Below are positions 42,995-51,827 of a stretch of DNA of 64,000 nt, piece after piece (position 1 is the stretch's first letter; the number at the start of each line of letters is the position of its first letter). Made by a program: the position numbers and the translations under genes. The stretch is from positions 1-64,000 of the forward strand of contig CAIXXM010000071.1 in assembly GCA_903923395.1 (NCBI GenBank), in the 5' to 3' direction. This stretch comes from an uncultured Acidobacteriia bacterium. Its GTDB lineage: Bacteria; Acidobacteriota; Terriglobia; Bryobacterales; Bryobacteraceae. The notes under the pieces are model-generated. The model was not told the DNA's origin. It did no database searches and saw only the letters and a list, made by a program, of their open reading frames with translations.

Positions 42995-43711
42995 TCAGTC
43001 CTCGAAAAAGCGTTTCTCTGCGATCCGCTTCATGCCGGACACCGGAACATTGAGGTACTCGATGAACGGCGCAATGGCTTCAAAGCGTGATTTCAGTTCA
43101 GTGTAAAGCTTGGGTGTGGTCGCGATGGAGGCGTCCAGTGTGGAGAACAGGAGGAATTGTTTGCGTTTGAGAAGTTCGACCTCAGGATGAGCGGGGTCGA
43201 AGCCCTTGGGAACGCGAGTGGCTGATTCGCCTGACATTTCGCCGAACAAACTTTTGATCGCAGGCCGGGCCAGGATCTTCCTCAATGCAACAGCATTCTC
43301 CGCTGCGTATTCGCGGATGGCCCGAAGCGTATCTGGTTCCGACATGTAGATCCCGCCGCCCACAAGGATTCCATCAGGTCCGATCTGCAGGTACATGGCG
43401 GCGCCTGTGTCCTTGCCGAGCGATTGTTTCCAAAACAGCGCAGAGGCGTGCGTCTTGTAGGGAGTCTTATCTTTCGAGAAGCGGGTGTCGCGATAGATGC
43501 GGTAGAGGCTCTTGGCGGGGTCGGTCACGTAATCCGGCGCGGCTTTCGCGAGGACGGCGTTGAGTTCACCGATGAGTTCCAGCAGTGGTGCTTTAACTTT
43601 CGTCTCGAAGATGGTCTTGCGCGGCGCGAACCACTCGCGGTCATTGTTGGCGGCGAGGTCGCTGAGAAACTGCAGTCCTTCTGGTGGTATTCCGGGAAAG
43701 CTCTTTGCCAT
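42995..43711 (-). CDS. DUF2461 / TIGR02453 family protein
   Basis: A 238-residue protein from ATG 43711 (an upstream in-frame start would overlap murB). The family signature is clear: GLQFLSDLAANNDREWFAPRKTIFE, then SLYRIYRDTRFSKDKTPYKTHASALFW, and GPDGILVGGGIYM. The function is unknown; members are cytosolic and widespread in bacteria and fungi. It diverges from murB with 16 bases between starts and heads the TetR-SDR run. Confidence 0.9.
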   Translation of the reverse strand: MAKSFPGIPPEGLQFLSDLAANNDREWFAPRKTIFETKVKAPLLELIGELNAVLAKAAPDYVTDPAKSLYRIYRDTRFSKDKTPYKTHASALFWKQSLGKDTGAAMYLQIGPDGILVGGGIYMSEPDTLRAIREYAAENAVALRKILARPAIKSLFGEMSGESATRVPKGFDPAHPEVELLKRKQFLLFSTLDASIATTPKLYTELKSRFEAIAPFIEYLNVPVSGMKRIAEKRFFED

Positions 43712-43714
43712 TTC

Positions 43715-43720
43715 TATAAT
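43715..43720 (+). promoter_or_regulatory. Consensus -10 box (TATAAT) seven bases before murB
   Basis: TATAAT at 43715-43720 is followed by seven bases and the murB ATG at 43728, so initiation would fall on or next to the start codon. No ribosome-binding sequence is present upstream of this ATG. The box lies within the 5-prime region of the divergent DUF2461 gene. Confidence 0.5.
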
Positions 43721-43727
43721 TAGACCA

Positions 43728-44702
43728 ATGGACCCTGCCTCTGGGCGCACTATTCAAGACCTGTCCGATATTCCGGGCCTGCACATCCAAACCAACGTTC
43801 CACTTTCCGGCCACACCCGCTTTGGGATTGGCGGCGCGGCTGATCTGTTTGTGGAAACGAAGCTCGAAGCGGCGTTTCTTTCAGCGCTGCGGGTCATCCG
43901 CCATAGTGGAATCCCCTGCGTGATCGTGGGCGCAGGTTCGAACCTCATTGTGAGTGACGCGGGCTATCGCGGCGTGGTTCTGAAATTCTCGGGCGGCACG
44001 ATGGAAGAGTTGCCGGGGAGCAAGGTGCATGTACAGGCCGGTGCGGTGTTGCAATCGCTGGTGGATTTTACGACAGCACACGGGCTGCAGGGTATGGAAA
44101 CGATGACGGGAATCCCTGGCTTCACGGGTGCAGCCATCTATGGCAATGCGGGTGCCTACGGACATTCCATGCATGAGATTGTGGATTCGGTCCGGTTCTT
44201 CGATGGCAATGCGGTGCGGAAAATCACGAACAGCGAAGTGGAGTTCCGCTACCGGGAAAGCATCTTCAAACGCCACAAGGACTGGATTATCCTCTCGGCT
44301 GTGCTGCAATTGCGACCCGGCGATGCGGCTGCACTGCAGGCGACCTCCGCCAGGATCCTGGATATACGGAACCAGAAGTACCCGCCGTCTATGAAATGCG
44401 CGGGAAGTATTTTCAAGAATTACCTGTTCCAGCAACTGCCAGCCGATGTGCAAGCCCAGGTGCCGGGCAACGTGATCATTGAAGGGAAAGTACCGTCGGC
44501 GTGGTTTCTGGATCAAGTAGGTGCCAGAGGAACGCGACTGGGCGATATACATGTCGCGGATTATCACGCCAATCTCATCTACAATGCAGGCAGCGGGAGT
44601 GCGGCGGATCTGACTGCCGTAATTCGTGACTTAAAGTCACGCGTCACAGGGCGCTGGGGCATCCCGTTAGAGGAGGAAGTGCAGTACGTCGGTTTCGATT
44701 AG
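43728..44702 (+). CDS. murB: UDP-N-acetylenolpyruvoylglucosamine reductase
   Basis: A 324-residue FAD enzyme from ATG 43728 (the frame is open upstream, but that part overlaps the divergent gene). The FAD-binding motif is VIVGAGSNLIVSDAG. TGIPGFTGAAIYGNAGAYG and FRYRESIFK follow, then CAGSIFKN with the proton-donor serine, and the C-terminal LEEEVQYVG glutamate. It reduces enolpyruvyl-UDP-GlcNAc to UDP-MurNAc in the cytoplasm. GSIFKN with a YRES segment and no inserted Tyr loop places it near type II MurB. It is outside any mur/dcw cluster. Confidence 0.95.
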   Translation: MDPASGRTIQDLSDIPGLHIQTNVPLSGHTRFGIGGAADLFVETKLEAAFLSALRVIRHSGIPCVIVGAGSNLIVSDAGYRGVVLKFSGGTMEELPGSKVHVQAGAVLQSLVDFTTAHGLQGMETMTGIPGFTGAAIYGNAGAYGHSMHEIVDSVRFFDGNAVRKITNSEVEFRYRESIFKRHKDWIILSAVLQLRPGDAAALQATSARILDIRNQKYPPSMKCAGSIFKNYLFQQLPADVQAQVPGNVIIEGKVPSAWFLDQVGARGTRLGDIHVADYHANLIYNAGSGSAADLTAVIRDLKSRVTGRWGIPLEEEVQYVGFD

Positions 44703-44724
44703 TATTCTCGCCGCAGTTCTCGCC

Positions 44725-45915
44725 TTGGCCAGCTGGGCGGACTCCCTGCCGCAAGCAGTGCGCGACGGCGATCTGGAACTCGCGGCCAGGTTGCTTGCGG
44801 GTGGAGCAAACCCAAACGCACGGGACACTCTGGGCGCGACGCCGCTGCATGATGCGGTCTGGCTTGAACGGCAGGATCTAGTCAAACTGCTGCTGGAGTA
44901 CAAGGCCGACCCCAATGCGAGACACAACGAAGCAGGTTCCACGCCACTGCACTATGCCATCATCCGGCGGAATGCGGAAATCGCCCGGTTGCTGATTGCG
45001 CGCGGGGCTGATATCCGGGCTACATATAACGGAGGCACTACGCCTTTGTTGCTCGCGGCATCACAGGGGTCGGCGGAAATCGCGGGCCTGTTGCTGGATG
45101 CCGGGGCGGACTTGCGCACCAGGGATAACGCGGGCATGTCGGCACTGGACGAAGCGGCCTGGCGCGGATACACACCGGTTGTGGAACTACTGCTCAGCAA
45201 GGGTGCCAACATCAATCAACCCGTACCGGATTCCGGCATGACCCCGCTGAATTCGGCGGCATCGGGAGGCAACGCGGAGACAGTATCGTTGCTACTTGCC
45301 AAAGGGGCCAACCCAAAGCTTGCGGATGCCACTGGTGCCACACCGCTTGATAATGCGACCCGGCAGCATCATACGGCAGTCATGCGCTTGCTGCTGGCGC
45401 ATACTGCGCCCGAAAAGGGAACCGAGACCAATCTGCTTTCTGCCGCCGTGATCAAGGGGCAGTTGGATGTGGTGGAACTGCTGCTGCAGCGCGGGGCCGA
45501 TGTGAATACCAAGGGGGCCAATGGCTCAACACCGCTGCACGATGCAGCGCTGAAGGGACGTACGGATATCGCCCGGCTTCTGGTTGCCAAGGGTGCGAAT
45601 GTGAACGCCCGGAATAACGACGGCTCCACGCCCTTACACGACGCCGCACTCAGTGGGCACGCGGCTACGGCCGAGTACCTGATTGCCAAGGGTGCGGAGA
45701 TCAATGCTCAGGAAGTCGAGGGCGCAACGCCACTCTACAACGCGGCAGCCCTGGGGCAGGTGGATCTCGTCGAACTGCTGGTCGAAAAAGGGGCGGACCC
45801 GGATATCCCCAACAAGCTCAAGAAGACTCCGCTGATCACGGCGCGCGAGAATGGTTTTGACGAAATCGTCCGCTACCTTTCCAAACATGACCGACAGAAA
45901 AACCACGATTTTTGA
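44725..45915 (+). CDS. Ankyrin repeat protein, start uncertain
   Basis: About 11 ankyrin repeats cover nearly the whole protein (units such as GSTPLHDAALKGRTDIARLLVAKGANVNARN). I list TTG 44725 as first codon (396 residues). However, the same frame upstream to 44671 encodes a convincing signal peptide (SISILAAVLALASWA), and a perfect AGGAGG sits at 44671-44676 inside the end of murB. In that stretch there is no ATG, GTG or TTG in frame, only ATT or ACG codons. Start choice is therefore unresolved. The protein is probably periplasmic if the upstream peptide is used, and serves protein-protein binding. The thioesterase gene overlaps its end by 29 bases. Confidence 0.85.
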   Translation: MASWADSLPQAVRDGDLELAARLLAGGANPNARDTLGATPLHDAVWLERQDLVKLLLEYKADPNARHNEAGSTPLHYAIIRRNAEIARLLIARGADIRATYNGGTTPLLLAASQGSAEIAGLLLDAGADLRTRDNAGMSALDEAAWRGYTPVVELLLSKGANINQPVPDSGMTPLNSAASGGNAETVSLLLAKGANPKLADATGATPLDNATRQHHTAVMRLLLAHTAPEKGTETNLLSAAVIKGQLDVVELLLQRGADVNTKGANGSTPLHDAALKGRTDIARLLVAKGANVNARNNDGSTPLHDAALSGHAATAEYLIAKGAEINAQEVEGATPLYNAAALGQVDLVELLVEKGADPDIPNKLKKTPLITARENGFDEIVRYLSKHDRQKNHDF

Positions 45916-46321
45916 GCGCTGGAAGGCCGGATCCGTAACTGGAGTCGCAAAACTGCTGGGCTTTGAACTGACCGTATTCGAACCGGAATACGCAGTGATT
46001 TGTTTCGAGGCAAAGGCGGATCACCATAATCCACTGGGAACACTGCACGGAGGAGTGCTCTGCGATCTTGCCGATGCCGCGATGGGAACAGCCTGGGCAA
46101 GCGGCGTGAAGGTGGACGAATCGTTCACGACCGTCGAATTGAAGATCAATTATTTCCGCCCGGTTTACAGCGGAAAACTGACGGCAGAAGCCAGGGTATT
46201 GCGTCGCGGAAAAACGGTGGGCTATATCGAGTGCGACGTTTTTGATGCCGACAGGAAGCTGGTGTGCCGTGCTGCCTCCACGTGCATGACACTGCGGGGA
46301 GAACAGGCAGCGGGCCGTTAG
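45887..46321 (+). CDS. PaaI-like hotdog-fold thioesterase
   Basis: A 144-residue protein from ATG 45887. The hotdog core shows HNPLGTLHGGVLCDLADAAMGTA, with the HGG motif and an acidic residue for catalysis, and VELKINYFRPV on the central strand. Family members hydrolyse aromatic or medium-chain acyl-CoA esters in the cytosol. The start lies within the end of the ankyrin gene, and the stop overlaps the convergent histidine kinase stop by four bases. Confidence 0.9.
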   Translation: MTDRKTTIFERWKAGSVTGVAKLLGFELTVFEPEYAVICFEAKADHHNPLGTLHGGVLCDLADAAMGTAWASGVKVDESFTTVELKINYFRPVYSGKLTAEARVLRRGKTVGYIECDVFDADRKLVCRAASTCMTLRGEQAAGR

Positions 46322-47679
46322 TGCGCGACCTTTTCCGAGTGCGGCTGGTAGCGCGGCGCGACGGTTCCAGGGATATCTATCATCACCAGCAGGCCGGGAT
46401 TTGCGTTTACTGCGCGCACGTTTCCATGGTGCAACTCAACGGCACGGCGGGCGATCGCCAAACCGAGACCAACGCCGCCGCTCGAACGGCCGCGGTCGGT
46501 TTCCACACGGTAGAACGGATCGAAAATAGCATCCAGAGAATCTGCTGGCACGCCGGGGCCGAAGTCGCGTACGGAAAGATGGGCGATGCCGCTGACGCAC
46601 GACAGTTCGATATCAATCAGGCCACCATCCGGCGAATAACGTATCGCGTTCCGGATCACGTTTTCCGCGGCGCGGCGCAAAAGTTCGGGGCTGCCGCTCG
46701 ATTCGACTTGCTCCAACTGCAAGTGAAGGGAAACAGAGCGGCGGTCTGCTTCGATATGAACGTCTTCGATGATAGATCGGAGCAATTCATCCAGGCGGAT
46801 GGGTTCTGCCGCCAACCCTGACGGGTCGCCTTCGGCCCGTGTGACCTGAATCAACTCTCCCACCAGGGTGTTCAGACGGTCTGCTTCCTTTTCGATGCGG
46901 TTCAGTGCGGTTCCCGTATCTCCACCGCCGCGTGCGAGTTCCACGGCTACACCAAGACGGGCCAGAGGGGAACGCAATTCATGCGAGATGTCCTGCAGCA
47001 GACGGCGCTGGACCTTCAACAGATTCTCAATACGCTCCGCCATTTGATCGGAAGTGCGCGCCAACTGCCCGAGTTCGTCCCCGCGCTTCGAATTGACGCG
47101 CGCCGAGAAATCACCATGGCCAAAACGTTCAATCGTCTTTTGCATGTTCCGGAGGGGCGCGGTCAGGTGGCGGGCGAAGGCGTAACAGAGGACGGCGATC
47201 ACACCCAGCATCCACCACATTTGCGGGGGCACGTCATACCAGCGCGCCTGGGGCTGGGGGCGGTTTGGGAGAATGACGAGAAACCAGTACTTGCCGTCTC
47301 TCGCTTTGGATAAGATCACAGGACTGCGGCGGCCACGCGGGGTGGAGAACGGCATGCCCACATACACGGGACGCGGCTGGGGCTTCAAATTGATGCTGTA
47401 GTCTTTGCCCGTGAGCACATCGTGCCCCGCGGCATCCACCAGCACGCCGGTACCGCCATCCACTTGCTGAAACTGGTAGAGAAACTCTTCGAGGCCCGCT
47501 TTGCCCTTCTGTTCCCACGCCTGACGGGCAACATACAGCTGGTAGCTCAGCATCCGGTTGTCCCAGGGCTGCTGCTGGCGGGTCCCGAACATCACGTTCG
47601 ATACAGCGAGCGCGACACCAAAGGTCACTACCATGGTGAAGAGAAACCAGAGAAGGATTTTGGTGAACAGGCTCTTCAT
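46318..47679 (-). CDS. CpxA-like sensor histidine kinase
   Basis: A 453-residue membrane kinase. Helices at about 8-28 and 154-170 flank a periplasmic sensor of about 125 residues. A HAMP domain follows (RHLTAPLRNMQKTIERFGHGDFSARV), then the phospho-acceptor box DISHELRSPL (His233), the N box NVIRNAIRYSP, the G1 box DFGPGVP and the G2 GVGLGLAIA. The two membrane segments and box sequences fit the CpxA/EnvZ class. Coupled by a four-base overlap to the response regulator upstream, it should respond to an envelope signal. Confidence 0.94.
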   Translation of the reverse strand: MKSLFTKILLWFLFTMVVTFGVALAVSNVMFGTRQQQPWDNRMLSYQLYVARQAWEQKGKAGLEEFLYQFQQVDGGTGVLVDAAGHDVLTGKDYSINLKPQPRPVYVGMPFSTPRGRRSPVILSKARDGKYWFLVILPNRPQPQARWYDVPPQMWWMLGVIAVLCYAFARHLTAPLRNMQKTIERFGHGDFSARVNSKRGDELGQLARTSDQMAERIENLLKVQRRLLQDISHELRSPLARLGVAVELARGGGDTGTALNRIEKEADRLNTLVGELIQVTRAEGDPSGLAAEPIRLDELLRSIIEDVHIEADRRSVSLHLQLEQVESSGSPELLRRAAENVIRNAIRYSPDGGLIDIELSCVSGIAHLSVRDFGPGVPADSLDAIFDPFYRVETDRGRSSGGVGLGLAIARRAVELHHGNVRAVNANPGLLVMIDIPGTVAPRYQPHSEKVAH

Positions 47680-48362
47680 GCGGCAATTCCCTCATCTGGA
47701 GTACGGACGAACTGATAGCCCACCCCGCGGACCGTCTTGATCAACGGCTTATCCTGCTCCAGTTTCTTGCGGAGGTGGCTGATGTGCATATCCACACTGC
47801 GGTCGAAAGGCGTTGCCTTGCGGCCATAGAGTTCCTCCATGAGTTCGTCACGGGAAACAACGCGGCCTGCGGCGCGCATCAAGACTTCGAGGATGTCGAA
47901 TTCGAAGGTGGTTACTTCCACGGGGGTCGAACCGACGTAGACCTCTCGCGAGCCAGGGTCAATGAGGATACCGTTGACTTCGAGCTTGCCGGCGGTGTCC
48001 CGCGGCTCCAAACGGCGTAGGATCGCGCGGATGCGGGCAATGAGTTCGCGCGTATTAAAGGGCTTGGGGAGATAGTCGTCCGCACCAAGTTCGAGCCCGA
48101 CGATGCGGTCTTCGTCTTCGCCTCTCGCTGTCAGCATCAGCACGGGCAACTTGGATTCCCGGCGCACGCGCTTCAGGATTTCAAAACCGTCGAGACCGGG
48201 GAGCATGACGTCCAGAACGAGCATGTCGAAGCTGCCGGTGAGGGCAGCGGCAAGTCCGCGGCGGCCGTCGTTGTAACACTCGACCCGGAATCCCTCTCGG
48301 GCAAGAAGTTCCGTCAGCAGACTGGAGAGCTCGTCGTCGTCATCCACAATGAGGATGCGCAC
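47676..48362 (-). CDS. OmpR/CpxR-like response regulator
   Basis: A 228-residue regulator starting at GTG 48362. Receiver domain: acidic pair Asp8/Asp9, phospho-acceptor Asp51 in LVLDVMLPG, Thr in MLTARGED and Lys in YLPKPF. The C-terminal winged helix (about 130-222) has EFDILEVLMRAAGRVVSRDELM and VDMHISHLRKKLE. It forms a two-component pair with the kinase at 46318. TAAAGT six bases before the start and no ribosome site suggest a leaderless message. Possible targets in this window carry GTAAA repeats (see 34171 and 36233). Confidence 0.95.
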   Translation of the reverse strand: MRILIVDDDDELSSLLTELLAREGFRVECYNDGRRGLAAALTGSFDMLVLDVMLPGLDGFEILKRVRRESKLPVLMLTARGEDEDRIVGLELGADDYLPKPFNTRELIARIRAILRRLEPRDTAGKLEVNGILIDPGSREVYVGSTPVEVTTFEFDILEVLMRAAGRVVSRDELMEELYGRKATPFDRSVDMHISHLRKKLEQDKPLIKTVRGVGYQFVRTPDEGIAA

Positions 48363-48413
48363 GACTCGACTTTAACATTACCCGAGCAGGTTGGCAGTAA
48401 AGCTTTGTAAGTC

Positions 48414-49613
48414 CTATGGTTGCGGTGAATGATCATGTGCGGAGGGGCGGGCAGCGAGTGCTGTCTGATAGCCGTCGTAGACCTTTTCGAAGACTGCATC
48501 CCAGCTTTCACCGCGAGCCTGTTCGAGTGCCGCAACTGCCATGGAGTGCCGCAAGGGAGCCTCGTTCAACAGCCTCGCCGTACGTGCAATGAAATCGCCG
48601 TCACTGGCTGCGACGAAGCCGCTCACGCCATCATTGACGATAAACTTCGGGCCGCCGCCATTCGTGACAACGGCAGGGACGCCTGACGCGAACGCTTCGA
48701 GCACCACGTTGCCGAAAGTATCCGTGCGGGAAGGAAAAACGAAAACATCCATGTTGGCGTAAGCTTCGGCCAGTTGCTCACCTCTGAGAATGCCGGGAAT
48801 TTCGGCGTGGGCCAGATTCTGCTCCAGCCACGTCCGCTCACTGCCGTCGCCAACAATTAGAAACTGGAACTGCGGCACACCGGCGGCGAGGAGACCAGTT
48901 TCCAGGTCTTTGAGAAAACGAACGTTCTTTTCAGGAGTGATCCTGCCGACGTAACCCAGGCGCAGAATGCCATCATTTTTCGTGCGCCGGGAAGGCCGGA
49001 ACAGCGCCGTGTCGATCCCCCGCTTCATCAGGAACACAGGCTTTCCCGTTCGCTCTTCGAGCATTCTCACAAGTTCGCCGTTGGGAGCATAGAGTACATT
49101 GCCAAGCCCATAGAACGCCAGCACCATGTTGAGCAGTTGAGACTCGCTGAACTGGATCAGGTTCTTGCGCAGTTCGGCCGGCATCCAGGCGAGGGTTCGG
49201 TCCAGGCGCATCGCACCGAACTCATGGAGATTGGTGTGCCAGGAGATTGCCAGAGGCACCTGCGTGCGTTTGGCGAGATAAACCCCAATTTCGCTGACGT
49301 CCCCCGGGCTTACCACGTGGATGATATCCGGGCGGAACTTCAACAGTTCCTCCTCCACAATGCCGACCAAGCGCCAAAGAACAGGGTCATGTTGCAGGCC
49401 CTTATCGAGGTCAAAGGCCAATGGACCGCGCTTCAGTTCCAGGTGGGTTACGGTGGATTCGTAACTGGTACGCGTCTCGGAGCCTCCGCGGACGCAAAGA
49501 AAAGGGAGGTTCGAGCGGAGAGCGAAATCCGTCAACTTACGACTGGTTAGCGCGACCCCGTTGATCTCGTGAAACGTATCCGTAAAGAACGCGACGCGCG
49601 GCTTGGATGGCAT
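48414..49613 (-). CDS. Glycosyltransferase family 4 protein
   Basis: A 399-residue GT-B glycosyltransferase from ATG 49613; an in-frame GTG at 49637 adds eight residues. The N-terminal domain begins RVAFFTDTFHEINGVALTSRKL; the C-terminal donor domain has GYVGRITPEKNV and FPSRTDTFGNVVLEAFASG, with the D-X7-E variant of the GT4 EX7E motif. Closest known groups are alpha-mannosyltransferases and SQD2-like sulfoquinovosyl or diacylglycerol glycosyltransferases. It is cytoplasmic or membrane-associated, on lipid or polysaccharide. Upstream of it on the same strand is the penicillin-binding protein gene. Confidence 0.9.
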   Translation of the reverse strand: MPSKPRVAFFTDTFHEINGVALTSRKLTDFALRSNLPFLCVRGGSETRTSYESTVTHLELKRGPLAFDLDKGLQHDPVLWRLVGIVEEELLKFRPDIIHVVSPGDVSEIGVYLAKRTQVPLAISWHTNLHEFGAMRLDRTLAWMPAELRKNLIQFSESQLLNMVLAFYGLGNVLYAPNGELVRMLEERTGKPVFLMKRGIDTALFRPSRRTKNDGILRLGYVGRITPEKNVRFLKDLETGLLAAGVPQFQFLIVGDGSERTWLEQNLAHAEIPGILRGEQLAEAYANMDVFVFPSRTDTFGNVVLEAFASGVPAVVTNGGGPKFIVNDGVSGFVAASDGDFIARTARLLNEAPLRHSMAVAALEQARGESWDAVFEKVYDGYQTALAARPSAHDHSPQP

Positions 49614-49671
49614 CCCAGTGGTTCCAGAGTAACCCACCTGAGCGCTTCTTGAAAATGCCGGGAGCGATTCT

Positions 49672-50931
49672 CTAGCGTTTGCAGCACATGGCAGCCGGAA
49701 GAATCGTAGCGGCGGTTACTGGCGTTGCGGTCTTGAAATAGTTTTCGGCCGAAAGCCGCCGGTACACGTCCCCTGCTACACCAGAGGCTGCGGGACCAAT
49801 CGAGGGGCGGCCACCCGTAAGCATCACTACGACGACGAGCTTCCGCTTCCCGCTTTCATTGAAGGAACCAAACCAGCCCAGCCGCGTTTTGCCCTCGGAA
49901 CAAGTACCGGTCTTACCCAGAATCGTATCCTCCTGTTTCGCACGTTTCGCAGTGCCATATTCGACGGCCCCCTGCATCCCCGGCTTCACTTCTGGAATGA
50001 TCGACTTGATGTCCAGATGGCGTTTGACCTGCGGTTGGAACTGTTGGATCTCCTCCTGGGTCTTCGGATACTGCAGCCAAAAGAGGGTGCCTCCGTTCGC
50101 GACTGCACTCATCATGGCGGCCAATTGCAGAGGCGTCTGGGAAATCTCTTCGCCGAAGCTGGTGAGCATACCAACACCGCCGTTCTTCGGTGGTGCGGCA
50201 GGAAAGCGCCCCGGATGCTCGCCTTCGATGTTCAGGCCAGCCTTTTCGCCATAACCGAAGAGATGTGCGTAGTAGTTCACACGCTCATACCCAAGCTTGG
50301 TTCCAAGGTTGGCGAAGTAGTAGTTATTCGAGTGCGCCAGTGCCTCAGTCATATCCATGGTCTTGCGTCCATAGAGGCGGATCGGGCTGGTACGTTCCAC
50401 CACGCCTTCCCGCAGCGCGGCCAAGGCGACAGGAACCTTCACTGTTGAACACGGCTGGAAGCCATTTCCCAGGGCCAAGGGCTGGTTCACCATCGTAAGA
50501 ATCCGGCCCGTGGCAGGGTCGACCACGACGACTGAGCCATTGAGTGGCCCCAATGCTTCCACGGCGGCCTTACGGACGGTTGGGTCTTCCCCATCCGCCC
50601 GGTCCAGAGATGTGGATTCCTTGTAGGTTGGTTCGTTCCAGGTCTGCACCCAGACCTTCTTCTTCGGGGCAGCCTTAGCACCGGCCACGGTTGCCACTGC
50701 GGCGCTCCGAACCAGCGGTCTGGCGGTGGACGTCTTTTTGACGACCGCTTTTCTCGCCGGTACAGAAGCCTTCGAAACAACGGCCACAGCGGCTTTCTTC
50801 TTCGCTGTAACAACGCCAGTTTTCTTCTTTTTGTGGAGAGCCGGGGTATCGCCCGATGCTGCGGGAACGAGTACCGCCGCTAAGACAAGAACAAAAATAG
50901 AAAACGAAAGAGTATAACTATGACGATGCAT
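49672..50931 (-). CDS. Penicillin-binding transpeptidase-domain protein with Lys/Ala-rich linker
   Basis: A 419-residue protein from ATG 50931, which has AAGGA upstream; the frame is open further upstream but without a signal. A signal-anchor (SFSIFVLVLAAVLVPAA) is followed by a basic Ala/Lys/Val-rich linker (residues about 32-92) and then a transpeptidase domain. Motifs are Ser162-Thr-Val-Lys165 (SxxK), Ser201-Asn-Asn203 (SxN) and Lys340-Thr-Gly (KTG). No PBP dimerisation or glycosyltransferase domain is present, so it is roughly half the size of PBP2/FtsI. It could be a DD-transpeptidase or a beta-lactam sensor or hydrolase of the class D fold. The linker may hold it to the negatively charged cell wall. 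The 143-base gap 50932-51074 upstream shows no recognisable element. Confidence 0.85.
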   Translation of the reverse strand: MHRHSYTLSFSIFVLVLAAVLVPAASGDTPALHKKKKTGVVTAKKKAAVAVVSKASVPARKAVVKKTSTARPLVRSAAVATVAGAKAAPKKKVWVQTWNEPTYKESTSLDRADGEDPTVRKAAVEALGPLNGSVVVVDPATGRILTMVNQPLALGNGFQPCSTVKVPVALAALREGVVERTSPIRLYGRKTMDMTEALAHSNNYYFANLGTKLGYERVNYYAHLFGYGEKAGLNIEGEHPGRFPAAPPKNGGVGMLTSFGEEISQTPLQLAAMMSAVANGGTLFWLQYPKTQEEIQQFQPQVKRHLDIKSIIPEVKPGMQGAVEYGTAKRAKQEDTILGKTGTCSEGKTRLGWFGSFNESGKRKLVVVVMLTGGRPSIGPAASGVAGDVYRRLSAENYFKTATPVTAATILPAAMCCKR

Positions 50932-51074
50932 GAGTCCTTTTTCAGGGCGAAGAAGGGAGAGAGAGGACAGCAAAGTCCTGTAGCCAGAGCAACTTCCGGG
51001 GAGCAGCCGGATATCGTTATTGTCAGCCTTCTGCGGGCGCTGGTCAATAGAAAAGTTCAGCCCCGGTTTAAACT

Positions 51075-51824
51075 CTAGGCTGCGGTCCAGCCTCCGTCGA
51101 TAGAGACCACGGAACCATGAACAAAAGCAGCTTCGTCCGAAGACAGGTAGACGGCCATCCATGCAATTTCCTCCGGCTTCCCTAAACGTCCGACGGGCTG
51201 CCGCTGATTTAGTTCCGCCCGCACCTTGTCTTTCTCATGTTTATGATATTTTTCGAGATAGCCTTCCACAAAAGGCGTGTCCACGGTGCCTGGACAGATG
51301 CAGTTCACGCGGACTTCCGTGGGGTAGTCGACGGCGAGCTGGCGGGTCATGGCCACTACAGCCCCCTTCGTTGCGCAATAGGCAAAACGCTTCTTGACAC
51401 CGACCAACCCGGCGACTGAGCCGATGTTTACGATCGAGCCCTTCGATGCGCGGAGGTGGGGCATCGCGAACTTCGTCACCAGATAAAGCCCTCTGACATT
51501 CACGCGATAGATTCGGTCGAAATCGTCGGCCTCGGTTTCTTCCACTCCGCCGACCAGCCCGATACCTGCGTTGTTGATCAAGATATCGAGCCCGGGCAAC
51601 GCGGAAAGAGCGGTCTTTGCGGCCGCTTCATCGGTAATGTCAAAAATCAGCACGGACGAGCCGGGAAGTTGCGCCGAGAGGGCCTCGGCCTTGGAACGGT
51701 CGATGTCTACGATAATGACGTTGGCGCCTGACTTGGTGAGGGCGCGGGAGGTTTGTTCTCCAATACCACTGGCGCCGCCGGTGACGAGTGCCGTTTTGCC
51801 GTCGAGTCGGAAAGGTTGATTCAT
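51075..51824 (-). CDS. SDR family oxidoreductase
   Basis: A 249-residue classical SDR from ATG 51824. The frame is open far upstream, but this start gives the normal N-terminus MNQPFRLDGKTALVTGGASGIG. NNAG, a NIGS serine, the YCATKGA active site and the PGTVDTP turn follow. VDIDRSKA after the second strand favours NAD. The start is three bases from the divergent uracil-DNA glycosylase start, with no ribosome site. Confidence 0.93.
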   Translation of the reverse strand: MNQPFRLDGKTALVTGGASGIGEQTSRALTKSGANVIIVDIDRSKAEALSAQLPGSSVLIFDITDEAAAKTALSALPGLDILINNAGIGLVGGVEETEADDFDRIYRVNVRGLYLVTKFAMPHLRASKGSIVNIGSVAGLVGVKKRFAYCATKGAVVAMTRQLAVDYPTEVRVNCICPGTVDTPFVEGYLEKYHKHEKDKVRAELNQRQPVGRLGKPEEIAWMAVYLSSDEAAFVHGSVVSIDGGWTAA

Positions 51825-51827
51825 CGC

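Noticed and set aside
44725-45915. Repeated DNA in the ankyrin gene as a possible CRISPR or tandem repeat array
   Set aside because: The periodicity is about 100 bases and follows codons of ankyrin units; repeats are not identical and no spacer structure exists.
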